From: Planctomycetota bacterium
GTDB taxonomy: Bacteria; Planctomycetota; J058; J103
Direction of reading: 5' to 3'
Assembly: GCA_026004615.1 (NCBI GenBank)
Contig: BPJM01000006.1
Coordinates: 1 to 64,000 of the forward strand
DNA length: 64,000 nucleotides
Of the stretch, positions 1 through 7,856 are shown one piece after another. The first letter of the stretch is position 1, and every line of letters starts with the position of its first letter. A model generated the notes under the pieces. That model saw only the letters and a list, made by a program, of their open reading frames with translations, made no database searches and was not told where the DNA came from. Position numbers and translations under genes: made by a program.

Positions 1-281
1 CGTGCTCTGGTGGGCAGCCGCCGAGACGGCCCCGCCGCCCGGCCATGCCTGAGCTGCGTGCCCACCGACCCCCACGACTCGGCGCGACTTGTCACAACAC
101 TTGCGCCAGGACCACCCACCCTGCAGGGCCCGCTCTCGTTCCGCCCCCCAGGCGAGCCGCCGCAGCCGCGCCGCTCACCTCAGCCTGATCGAGCCACAAA
201 ACCCTCAAAAAAACCTTCCGATTGGGCGCGGCAGAGAGCACCGCCGACGCACCGGTCCGCCCCCCCACGCCAGCCGCAACC
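1..281. other. left-edge stretch without a supported gene
   Basis: No reading frame here has a convincing start, ribosome binding site or recognisable protein. The only distinctive sequence is a short A-rich patch near 197-220 inside otherwise GC-rich DNA. It lies just downstream of the end of the minus-strand propeller-like gene, so it may hold that gene's 3' untranslated region. No stem followed by a T-run was seen. Confidence 0.4.
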
Positions 282-1295
282 CTAAGAGCGTGCAAAGGAC
301 AGCGATCGAACCGCACCGCCCTCGGCGCCACCAGCCACTCCTGCAACGACCTCTACTGGAGCTGCGCGCCCAGCTCGGCCGCGCGCGCCGAGGCCTGACG
401 GAGGCGCAGAGAGCTGCTGGGTTCGGGCGCTGGCGATCCACAGATGCCCGTCCGCCTGGGCAAGTGCTCCTCCCACGGGGAAAAACGAGAGCACCCGGCC
501 AGCTGACCAACACATACGTGGGCGTCGGCGTCCGCGACGTAGAGCAGGCCCCGCGCTCTCATCGGCGAGTAGCGAGGTCACCGGGCCCAGGCCGGCAACG
601 GCGAACAGCAACACCAGCTGCCCGGTCGGTGCCGATTGGGCCGGCTCGAAGAACTTGTAAACCGCTCCTCCGCTCGCAAGCGCACACCCTCCGGGTAGTG
701 CACACACCGCGTCGATCGATTGCGTCACGCGCAGCAACACCTGCAGCCGGCGCGCCTCGAGCTCGTAGCGACAGAGCAGTCCCGCCCCCGTCGCCGGATC
801 CTGCAACGCCAGATAGACGTGGTCGTTGCGCCAACTCAGCCGCCTGCCCTCCGCCGGCAGCTCGCACAGCCGCACGAGCTGCCCCGCGAAAAACACCGCC
901 AGCTCCGAACGGCAGAGCACCAGGATCGGACCGCCCTCGCCGCCCGCCGCCAGGTCCACCAGATCGGGCCGCGCCTCGAGCAAGAGCGCCTCCCACTGCC
1001 CCTGCTCGGGCCGAACACGGCGCAGCGGGCACGGATCCGCCGCGGACAGGAACAGCAGATCCCCATCGTCGATCGCCACCAGGCGTTCGGGCATCCTCAG
1101 GCCCGTTTCCACGGCCTTGGGAGCGACCACCCAGACCTGAACGTCGGTGGCGCAGCCGGCGAGCAGCCCCGCTGCCGTCGCCCACCAGCCCGCCGCCACC
1201 CTTACCCAGCGGCGCCCCCCACCGGAAAACAAGGCCAACACCCACACGGGAAACCACCGCCGCAGCCGCCAGCCACGCTCCCTGCCGCTGCTCAT
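282..1295 (-). CDS. hypothetical exported or membrane-anchored propeller-like protein, probably frameshifted
   Basis: I do not recognise this family. The N-terminus is basic and followed by hydrophobic stretches ending in LLAGCA, which could be a signal anchor or lipoprotein-like signal. The body is a string of short beta-rich segments such as ERLVAIDDGDLLFL and GGPILVLCRSELAVFF, which resemble beta-propeller blades. Near 505-565 the open frame turns into Arg-rich nonsense, while the next frame reads plausibly (LLYVADADAHVCV). The original frame then resumes with VLSFFPVGGALAQADGHLWI. A compensating pair of single-base shifts is the likely cause, so the C-terminal residues are unreliable. The start ATG at 1295 overlaps the TGA of the upstream zinc-finger gene (ATGA), so the two are translationally coupled. 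Function unknown. Confidence 0.55.
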   Translation of the reverse strand: MSSGRERGWRLRRWFPVWVLALFSGGGRRWVRVAAGWWATAAGLLAGCATDVQVWVVAPKAVETGLRMPERLVAIDDGDLLFLSAADPCPLRRVRPEQGQWEALLLEARPDLVDLAAGGEGGPILVLCRSELAVFFAGQLVRLCELPAEGRRLSWRNDHVYLALQDPATGAGLLCRYELEARRLQVLLRVTQSIDAVCALPGGCALASGGAVYKFFEPAQSAPTGQLVLLFAVAGLGPVTSLLADESAGPALRRGRRRPRMCWSAGRVLSFFPVGGALAQADGHLWIASARTQQLSAPPSGLGARGRAGRAAPVEVVAGVAGGAEGGAVRSLSFARS

Positions 1296-2920
1296 CGCGC
1301 TTCCGTCCGGCCCCGGCCCTCGCACAGCCGGCACCTGATCGGCTCGCCCTCGCAGTTCGGGCAGCGAAGGCGCCCCGTGCCCTCGCAGACCTCGCACTCC
1401 ATCCGGCCGTCTCCACCACAGCGAAAACACCCCACGGCGCCACTGCCAGCGCACTCCGGACAGAGCATCTGTCCCGTTCCATTGCAGCGATCGCAGCGCG
1501 CGCCGCGACCACTGCCCCCGCACGCTGGACAGCTCACCTGCCTGCTGCTTACCCGTTGCCCGCTACCCCCGCACCAGAAGCACTCCTCCCACTGCTCCTG
1601 TTCAACCGTCGGCGGACAGGCGCTGTCCAGGACGCCGTCGCCGTCGAAATCCACGCCCCCGGCGCCGCCGCAAATCGGACAGGTGACCCATACCGTCCGG
1701 CTGGTCCCACCTCGTCCCCCACAGGATTGGCACGGCTCGCTTTCGCTGATCGTGACGCGCCCGCTACCGCCGCACTGGGGGCAGGACAGCCAGCCCTCGC
1801 CGCCGCAAGCCGTGCAGGCGACCACCGGCGGACAGGAAAGTTCGCCCGTCCCTGCACACCGCTCGCACGCGATCAGCCCGGTTCCCCCGCACTCCGAGCA
1901 GCGAATCGCGCGAGCGTCTCCGCACTGCCGGCAACGCAGCTGCCCGCGCCCGCCGCACAGAGAACACACCCCTCCCTGCTCCAGCCAGCGGCTGATCTGC
2001 CGTGCCAGGCGCGCCGTCGACTGCTCAAGCCCAAACGGGCTCCCGAACTGAAGCTGCGTCACCCGCACCGGAGCCGATAGCTCCACCCCAACGCCCAACT
2101 CGACCCTGGCCACGCGCCCGAGCTCGAATTCGGGCCCCAACCGTCCCGCCACCGAGACGCGGCCCTCGCCGTCGACCCCGACGCTGCCGCCCAACCACCC
2201 GTGGCGAATCGCAAGCTTGCCCTGCAGCCCCTGCGCTTCGATTTCATGGCCGAACAGCTCGACTCCATAGGCTAGGTTCAACTCCGGCCCCCGGGCTCCG
2301 CCCACGCCGACGCCCAGTTGGAACGCCGTGGCTTCCCGAAAGGCAAGCGAGCCGTCTCGAGCGCTGAACGCGACCCCCCAGCGCCGCTCCGCCACCAGCA
2401 TTTTGCCGACGGCCAGCTCCCCGCCCCCGTGCACCCGTATGGTCGGGGGCTGCACCTCCGCTTGCAGACGAAGCCCCGGTATGACCGGTGGTAACAGGCC
2501 GCCGGCCCCGAACCACGAGGGCAACTCCACGGTGACCGTCACCGGCTGCGGAACACCCGCCTCTGCCAGCCCGGGCGGAGGCGGAACCGCGATCTCGCGG
2601 CGCAACCGGTTCCGCAAGCCTCGCTGCACGCGTTCCCGCTCGGTAAAGAGCTGCTGCTGCCAGTCGAGAAAAGCTCGCTGCGCCTGCTCCCAGCGGTCGA
2701 TCGCAATTGCTGGCTGCGTGACCGCTCGGACGGCCGCGCCACCCGCCGGCAAGTCGCTGCCCAGCGCCGGCGAGCCCGGCTCGGCGAGCGCCGGCGCCGT
2801 GCTCGCCACCGCGAGCCAGAGCATCGCCAACGCTTGCGGAATCCTACCCTTTTCCGCCAACCCGGTGCGCGAATACGCGCAGGCTGAGACGTCACCGAAG
2901 CACCGCTTGCCTTCACTCAT
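1292..2920 (-). CDS. exported protein with a large DnaJ-type CxxCxGxG zinc-finger array
   Basis: This predicted protein has 542 residues. A basic N-terminus leads to a hydrophobic segment ending in STAPALA, a probable signal peptide; an alternative ATG at 2824 lies just before that segment. The middle (roughly residues 90-310) is a beta-rich unknown region with many Gly and Val. The C-terminal 220 residues hold about 16 CxxC motifs, mostly in the CxxCxGxG context (CSLCGGRG, CSECGGTG, CPQCGGSG). DnaJ normally has four, so this is a much enlarged version of that zinc-binding fold with no J domain. A DFDGDGVLD segment within the array resembles a calcium-binding loop. Such arrays usually bind zinc and unfolded or partner proteins, but the role here is unknown. 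It is coupled to the propeller-like gene downstream and divergent from the nuclease gene at 3310. Confidence 0.7.
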   Translation of the reverse strand: MSEGKRCFGDVSACAYSRTGLAEKGRIPQALAMLWLAVASTAPALAEPGSPALGSDLPAGGAAVRAVTQPAIAIDRWEQAQRAFLDWQQQLFTERERVQRGLRNRLRREIAVPPPPGLAEAGVPQPVTVTVELPSWFGAGGLLPPVIPGLRLQAEVQPPTIRVHGGGELAVGKMLVAERRWGVAFSARDGSLAFREATAFQLGVGVGGARGPELNLAYGVELFGHEIEAQGLQGKLAIRHGWLGGSVGVDGEGRVSVAGRLGPEFELGRVARVELGVGVELSAPVRVTQLQFGSPFGLEQSTARLARQISRWLEQGGVCSLCGGRGQLRCRQCGDARAIRCSECGGTGLIACERCAGTGELSCPPVVACTACGGEGWLSCPQCGGSGRVTISESEPCQSCGGRGGTSRTVWVTCPICGGAGGVDFDGDGVLDSACPPTVEQEQWEECFWCGGSGQRVSSRQVSCPACGGSGRGARCDRCNGTGQMLCPECAGSGAVGCFRCGGDGRMECEVCEGTGRLRCPNCEGEPIRCRLCEGRGRTEAR

Positions 2921-3309
2921 GGCGTGAAGTTCCGCAGACCTGACGCCGCTCGACCACACACCTCCGCCCCTCCTCGCCTCTTCTTCAACCCGCCGTCCCG
3001 TCTGCTGCGGTCGGCCGCAGGCCCGCCGCCTCACGCCACTAGCACGCCGAGGACCGCGCCACCGCGGGCCTCCACCTCGCGGCGCCTCGGCGGTCCGCGC
3101 AGCCGCAACGCCTGTTCCGCGCAGCAGCGGCCGCAAATGCCGAGCTTCGACCCGGTGCCCCCCCCGGAAAGTGCGGCGGCGTTTTGTCAGAGCACCGCCC
3201 GCTCGGGCGTTTTTCTCGTGAGGCGCGCTGGGCTGCCCCCGCCCCGCGGCGATAGCGGATTCTCTGGGCGGCACGCGCCAGACCCCAATGCTTCGCCAAG
3301 GAGGAATGT
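2921..3309. other. divergent intergenic region between the zinc-finger gene and the Card1-like nuclease
   Basis: This 389 bp stretch must hold the promoters of both divergent genes, although I see no clear -35/-10 pair. It holds a hairpin followed by five T at 3196-3214 (listed separately). At its right end, AAGGAGG at 3298-3304 is an excellent ribosome binding site five bases before the ATG at 3310. No supported coding sequence lies inside it. Confidence 0.5.
3196..3214 (+). terminator. short terminator-like hairpin in the leader of the Card1-like nuclease gene
   Basis: CGCCC (3196-3200) pairs with GGGCG (3205-3209) around GCTC, and five T follow. It reads towards the nuclease gene and ends about 95 bp before its start codon. 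No plus-strand gene lies upstream for it to terminate, so it could be a leader attenuator or could block read-through. The stem is short, so chance remains possible. Confidence 0.35.
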
Positions 3310-4374
3310 ATGTCCGTGCCGGAGCCTCCCTCGCCCCTGCCGGTGTTCGCTGCGTTGCTGCGCGGCCTGGGCCAGCAGCTGCTCGAGGCTGCGCAACAGC
3401 TGGACTGCTGGGCCGCGCTCCAACGCGCCCGCGGTCCCGCTCCTGCCTCTCAGGCCGCCACGCCGGCCAGCCCGGCACCGGAACCAGAGATCGAACCCGT
3501 GCTGGCCCCCGCCGCCACGGCACACCAGCCTCTGCAGCCGCACCCTCCCCGCCCGCTTGCGCCCCTCGGGGAAATCGCCCCGCCGCCGCGGCCGGACGCG
3601 GAGTGGCTGCCCAGTGGGGAACGGGTTGTCGAGGTCCTCTCAGCCTGCGGAGTCAAGGTCCGGCGCCGGCGCGAGCTGGAGCCGGGCTGGCTGGCACTCG
3701 GCTCGCTGGCCCGCAACATAGGCCGCAAGTACCGCCACGTGAGACCATTGCTGCACCAGCTCAAGCGCCACCAGGGAGACGGCCGGCGCATCGCCATGCA
3801 GCTGCGCCAGCTCCCCCAGCAGCAGGTGGCGGATCTCACCTTGGTCTGCACCGAGGCGTATCGCCTTGGCCTGCTGCCGAGCTACCGGTATCTGCGCTCG
3901 CCCCGGTTCCTGCTCTACACCGATCCGCCCCAAGAGCCGCGGGGGATCGAGTTCTTTACCGGCGGTTGGCTCGAGCTGTTCGCGGTCCATACCGCGCTCG
4001 AGCTGCTGCGCCACGCCCGCACCTCCGATCCGGAGGTGGACCTCGCCTGTGGGCTCGAGATCGTCTTGCCCAACGGCGATCAGGCCGAGCTCGACGTCGG
4101 CCTGGTACACCAAAAAGCGCTCATCTGGATCGAGGGCAAGACCGGGTGCGACTTCAACGCGCACCTTCCGAGATACCGCGCGCTGCGAGACCTGCTGCGA
4201 CTGCCGCGCGAGCGTGCGCTGCTGCTCGTATCCGACTTCCAGCCAGACGCGCCCCAGATCCTCAGCCGCGCGCGGATCGCGGAGATGACCGCCTGCACGC
4301 CCGCCTCACTCGCGGGCGCGCTCGCGGCACTGCTGGCACCGCTGCCCGAGCAGGCTCCCGCTGCGCCAGCCTAG
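3310..4374 (+). CDS. Card1-like PD-(D/E)xK nuclease without a CARF domain
   Basis: The product has 354 residues. Residues 1-100 are Pro/Ala-rich and look disordered. About 105-210 is helical with a conserved-looking SLARNIGRKY segment. From 211 on, the sequence resembles the nuclease domain of Card1/Can2 (DUF1887): GGWLE at 218-222, then the catalytic pattern ELD (E260, D262) followed by IEGKTG (E275, K277), the D...ExK signature of this superfamily. Card1 carries a CARF sensor in front of this domain; none is visible here, so the protein may be switched by a partner or be an unregulated relative. The start is supported by AAGGAGG five bases upstream. The gene converges on the CARF operon, with only about 125 bp between the stops (a weak stem, ACCCGC/GCGGGT, at 4384-4397). 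This placement suggests a defence role, likely DNA or RNA cleavage. Confidence 0.65.
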   Translation: MSVPEPPSPLPVFAALLRGLGQQLLEAAQQLDCWAALQRARGPAPASQAATPASPAPEPEIEPVLAPAATAHQPLQPHPPRPLAPLGEIAPPPRPDAEWLPSGERVVEVLSACGVKVRRRRELEPGWLALGSLARNIGRKYRHVRPLLHQLKRHQGDGRRIAMQLRQLPQQQVADLTLVCTEAYRLGLLPSYRYLRSPRFLLYTDPPQEPRGIEFFTGGWLELFAVHTALELLRHARTSDPEVDLACGLEIVLPNGDQAELDVGLVHQKALIWIEGKTGCDFNAHLPRYRALRDLLRLPRERALLLVSDFQPDAPQILSRARIAEMTACTPASLAGALAALLAPLPEQAPAAPA

Positions 4375-4498
4375 CGCAGCCCAACCCGCTTGCGGGTGCG
4401 GGCCGCCCTCCACGGCTCCCGCCCGCCCGCCCCGCAGCCTGCCCCGCACCCCGACGCCGGGCACGGACTGGCAGGCATTCCTTGCCCCCGCAGAACAG

Positions 4499-6661
4499 TC
4501 AGTCCGCTTCTGTTTCGGAAAGCTGCTCGGGGTCGGGCTGCAGGCAGAGCGCAAACAGCGCCTGGTCGGCCAGGCGCAACAGCCGCTCGCGCTCGGCAGC
4601 CGGGACGAAAGCGTGGCGAAAGCCGCAGTGCGCCAGCGCCGTCACCTCCCACAGCGTCAAGCCTCCGACCATGCGGGCGGCGCGCAGGTACTCCTGGCTC
4701 AGGGTGGTGCGCGAGATCCCGGGATTGTCCGTGCAGACGGCGACCGGCACCCCGGCCTCCCACAGCACGCGTAGCGGATAGGTGGGCCGCCCAAGCGACT
4801 CGGGGTGCTCCGGATCGCAAAAACCCACCACCTCGTAGTTGCTGCTCGGGCACAGCTCGACGCAGATCTCGCGATCGCGAAACCGCTCCATGAGCCGCGG
4901 ATGCTCCGCCAGGCTCAACCCGTGCCCGATCCGGTCAGCATGGAGATGATAGGCCGCCTCCCAGACATTCTGCGGTGCCTGGCCTTCGCCCGCGTGCACG
5001 GTGATCCGCAGGCATGCCTCAAAGGCGGGGTTGAAGCGCGGCGCAACCTCGGCCGGTGAGAAGCTCTTTTCGTCGCCCGCTAGGTCGACTCCCACCACAA
5101 AGTCACCCAGCTGCGCCCTTGCGCTGGCGGCCAGCCGCACCACGTCCTCGATCTGCTCCGGAAGCCGTCGATCGGCGATGACGACGAAGCGGATCTCCAG
5201 CGGCTGCTGCACCCCCTGCTGCGCCTGGCGCAAGCATTGCTGCAGCCGGCGCAGCCAGGCGATCGCTTGTTGGGGTGCGTACCGCTGCGGGCTGCCGCGC
5301 AGCTCCAGGTACCACACCCCGTCGGCCACGGCGTTGTCCACGATGGCCTTCGCGTAGACGGGAAGGGCCGCCGGATGGCCTAGCACCGCCGAGCCGCTCA
5401 GCTCGCCAGGCTGCTCGTATAGCGCGAAAGCACGCTCTGCCAGGGCGATTCGGGGCTCGGTCGAACCGAACAGGTTCTCCTCCAGCTGCGCGTCGCTGGC
5501 GTACAACAACAGCGCGGCGGCGCACTCGGCCCGCAACGGCTCCAGGCGGCGCAGCGCGGCAGGCCAGTCCGCCGGCCAGCGCGGCTGGCGGAGCCAGGAC
5601 TCGACCCGTTCGAGCGCCTGAGTCCGCCGTCCCGGCGGACTCGCCTCCCAGATCGCGCGTGCCACCTGCCGCTGCTGCGCGATCTGCAGCGCACCGCCGA
5701 TGTGGCAGTGCAGGTCAGCCTTGGGCAGGCGCCGCAGCCAGCCCAAATGCCGGGGCGCGAGCTTTGTGCTGCGCAGCCGGTCCATGCAAGTTGGCGGCAG
5801 CCGGAAGAGCATCCGCCATCCCTGGTGCCGCTCGCCACGAGCCAGCTGCTGCATGTAGCTATAAAGGAGCCGGCTGCCCTCGCGCTCGCGCAGCGCCACC
5901 TCGTCCGCCAGGCTCGCCTGCGCGCCGGGTTGCCACTCCCAACGTACGGCATGCCCTTCCGCCAGCGGCAGCGGAAATTCCCTGGTGCTCACCGCCGGCC
6001 GCTGCTCCAGCCGTACCTGCAGCAGCTCGCTCGGCATGGCCGAGCCGATCACCACCGGGCGCAACCTCCTCGCGCAATCCTCTGGCCCGGCCGGACCCAC
6101 CGCCGTCGCCGGCAGCGGTGCAGCGAGGACAGTGGGCGCAGGTTCGCGCAACAGCGACGGTAGCTCCCCGGTGTCCAGCACATGTACCAGCGCGGTACAA
6201 CCGAACACCGAACCGGCACGCTGCAGATCCGCACTCATGGTCTTGCGCCCCCCCGCCAGCGAGAGCACCAGCTGACCGTCTGCCCCCGCGTACTCGGCTG
6301 CCATGAGCGCGCAGCGCAGGATCAGTTCCCGCATGCGGCGGCACTGCTCTTCGCTTGCAAGTTCCCCTGTGTGCGCTGCCCGCCAGACGCGCAGCGGCGC
6401 CGGCCGCGCCGAACGCAAGCAAGCGTGCCAGCGCTGCAGCTGCTCGAGCGCTCGGGTGGTCCGCTCGCTGTCGGTGGTGAGCACCCAGATTTCCTGCGGC
6501 GGCCGCAGACCCAAGAGTTCCCGCTGCCGATCGAGCTCGGCCCGCTCCGGATGGTGCCGGTACAGATCGAGCACCCCAGGCGCAAGCCACCCGTACACCT
6601 CCGGCACCACCGCCCAGCTGGTGCCGAGCGTGCACAACAGCAGGTCGAGCCCCGGCGCCAT
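4499..6661 (-). CDS. cad1: CRISPR-associated CARF-adenosine deaminase fusion (Cad1)
   Basis: The 720-residue protein joins two domains. Residues 1-200 form a CARF domain: LLLCTLGTSW near the start and LAGGRKTMS at 135-143, the usual ligand-binding positions for cyclic oligoadenylate. After a helical linker (200-300), residues 312-710 are an adenosine deaminase-fold metal hydrolase: HCH (H318, H320), HAGE (H556, E559), IGHG (H580) and TDNP (D645) match the metal ligands, general acid and catalytic His. The usual second Asp of the TDDP motif is Asn646 here. Proteins with this architecture have been described as Cad1, in which cyclic oligoadenylate binding activates deamination of ATP to ITP, giving growth arrest during phage infection. 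It is the last gene of a three-gene minus-strand operon, 44 bp after the APE2256-family gene. No cas10 is in the window, so the signal would have to come from elsewhere in the genome. Confidence 0.85.
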   Translation of the reverse strand: MAPGLDLLLCTLGTSWAVVPEVYGWLAPGVLDLYRHHPERAELDRQRELLGLRPPQEIWVLTTDSERTTRALEQLQRWHACLRSARPAPLRVWRAAHTGELASEEQCRRMRELILRCALMAAEYAGADGQLVLSLAGGRKTMSADLQRAGSVFGCTALVHVLDTGELPSLLREPAPTVLAAPLPATAVGPAGPEDCARRLRPVVIGSAMPSELLQVRLEQRPAVSTREFPLPLAEGHAVRWEWQPGAQASLADEVALREREGSRLLYSYMQQLARGERHQGWRMLFRLPPTCMDRLRSTKLAPRHLGWLRRLPKADLHCHIGGALQIAQQRQVARAIWEASPPGRRTQALERVESWLRQPRWPADWPAALRRLEPLRAECAAALLLYASDAQLEENLFGSTEPRIALAERAFALYEQPGELSGSAVLGHPAALPVYAKAIVDNAVADGVWYLELRGSPQRYAPQQAIAWLRRLQQCLRQAQQGVQQPLEIRFVVIADRRLPEQIEDVVRLAASARAQLGDFVVGVDLAGDEKSFSPAEVAPRFNPAFEACLRITVHAGEGQAPQNVWEAAYHLHADRIGHGLSLAEHPRLMERFRDREICVELCPSSNYEVVGFCDPEHPESLGRPTYPLRVLWEAGVPVAVCTDNPGISRTTLSQEYLRAARMVGGLTLWEVTALAHCGFRHAFVPAAERERLLRLADQALFALCLQPDPEQLSETEAD

Positions 6662-6705
6662 GGCGTCCGCCCACCTGCGCCTGCGACAGCCGCCTCACCA
6701 GGCCG

Positions 6706-7836
6706 CTATGCCGGCGACAGCTGCTCGATCTCGACGAATCGCAGCCCCCCGCCGGCATCCGCCGGTTCGCAGATCGCGGCGAGCAGGGGCGCAGCGCGCT
6801 GCTCACCTGCCACCACGAGCCGCAGCCGCCCCCCAGATCGCTCCAGCAGGCCCTGCTGCACGAGCTCCTCGAGCTGCCCGCCCGCCCTCTCCAGCTCCAC
6901 CACGAGCTGCGCGACCCGCTGCTGCAACCGAGTCCGCAGCCGGCGCGGGTCCTGCGGCAGGCAGAAGAAGTCCCGCTCGAAAGCGGCTGTGTACTCCACC
7001 CCGTCGAACCCCAGCAGCTGCTCGCCCAACACTTCGTCCTTGACCTGGTTCCACACGAGCAGGCCCCAGGCCGACAGCGAGCGCCGGCCCGCCGCATCGG
7101 GTTCGTCGAACAGCGTCGCCGGCAACCACTCCGGCACGCGCAGCTCCTGGCCCGCGAAACTGCGGCCGGCGGCGAGCAGCGCCATCTCGACCGCGTGCGC
7201 CTGAAACAGCTCCCGGTCCAACCGCACCGGCAGCCGCGGCAGCCGCAACAGCGGCGCGGCCGGGTCCTCGAAGATATAGAGGATCTCGTCCGCGTAAAAC
7301 ATGCCGAGCACATTCAGCATGTCCCGCTGGCTCTTGAAGCCACCGACCGTGTTGAACACGATCGGCACCCCCATGAGCCGATAGGCCGGCAGCGTCTCGT
7401 CACACAACTTCAGCAGGCTGCGCACGCCTCGGTAAAAGGCGGTGAGGTCCGAGGTAACCAGGCCGGCAGGCGCCCAAACTTCTACCTGCTCCGGCCCCGC
7501 GCGGCTGCTCAGATAGGCCTCGAGCAGCGCCGCAGCCAACCTGCCCTGGGCGGTGTCGCTCGCCACCAGGATGTGCCGGTCCTCGCCGATCGCACTCTCG
7601 CGGTCGCCATAGTAGGCGAGCAACGCATTGAGCTCCGCACTGGCGCGCCGTACCTGGCGAGGCGGACCCTGCAGCAGCTGCTCCGCGTGCTGCCGGCGCT
7701 GCGCCAACAGCTCCTGCTCGGACGGATCGAGCTCGACCTGCTTTTTGTTGGCGCAGGCGGCGAGACGCCTTCGCTCCAGCTCGCTCGCGTTGTGCTGCAG
7801 TGCGCTCGTGCCGACCGTGGTCAACATCAGACGCAT
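6706..7836 (-). CDS. APE2256-family CARF protein, possible ring nuclease or effector
   Basis: The product has 376 residues. TTVGTS at 6-11 and FNTVGGFKSQ at 161-170 fit the CARF fold of the APE2256 family (TIGR02619/COG4006). That family includes the archaeal ring nuclease Crn1 and sensor parts of other ancillary proteins. Residues 200-376 are an additional region with a helical segment and a winged-helix-like end; I see no HEPN RxxxxH and no ExK nuclease motif. The start at 7836 is preferred over an upstream ATG at 7863 because GGAGGAG lies about nine bases before it and the CARF strand begins immediately. It sits 20 bp after the Csx1-like gene and 44 bp before cad1. It may degrade the cyclic oligoadenylate signal or be a third effector. 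Confidence 0.7.
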   Translation of the reverse strand: MRLMLTTVGTSALQHNASELERRRLAACANKKQVELDPSEQELLAQRRQHAEQLLQGPPRQVRRASAELNALLAYYGDRESAIGEDRHILVASDTAQGRLAAALLEAYLSSRAGPEQVEVWAPAGLVTSDLTAFYRGVRSLLKLCDETLPAYRLMGVPIVFNTVGGFKSQRDMLNVLGMFYADEILYIFEDPAAPLLRLPRLPVRLDRELFQAHAVEMALLAAGRSFAGQELRVPEWLPATLFDEPDAAGRRSLSAWGLLVWNQVKDEVLGEQLLGFDGVEYTAAFERDFFCLPQDPRRLRTRLQQRVAQLVVELERAGGQLEELVQQGLLERSGGRLRLVVAGEQRAAPLLAAICEPADAGGGLRFVEIEQLSPA

Positions 7837-7856
7837 CGACGATCGCTCCTCCGGGT

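Noticed and set aside
89..2080. Plus-strand open frame opposite the zinc-finger and propeller genes
   Set aside because: The minus strand encodes ordered CxxCxGxG motifs; the plus-strand product is an Arg, Pro and Ala-rich artefact.
4499..6661. Housekeeping adenosine deaminase
   Set aside because: The N-terminal 200 residues are a CARF domain and the gene is in an operon with two other CARF genes.
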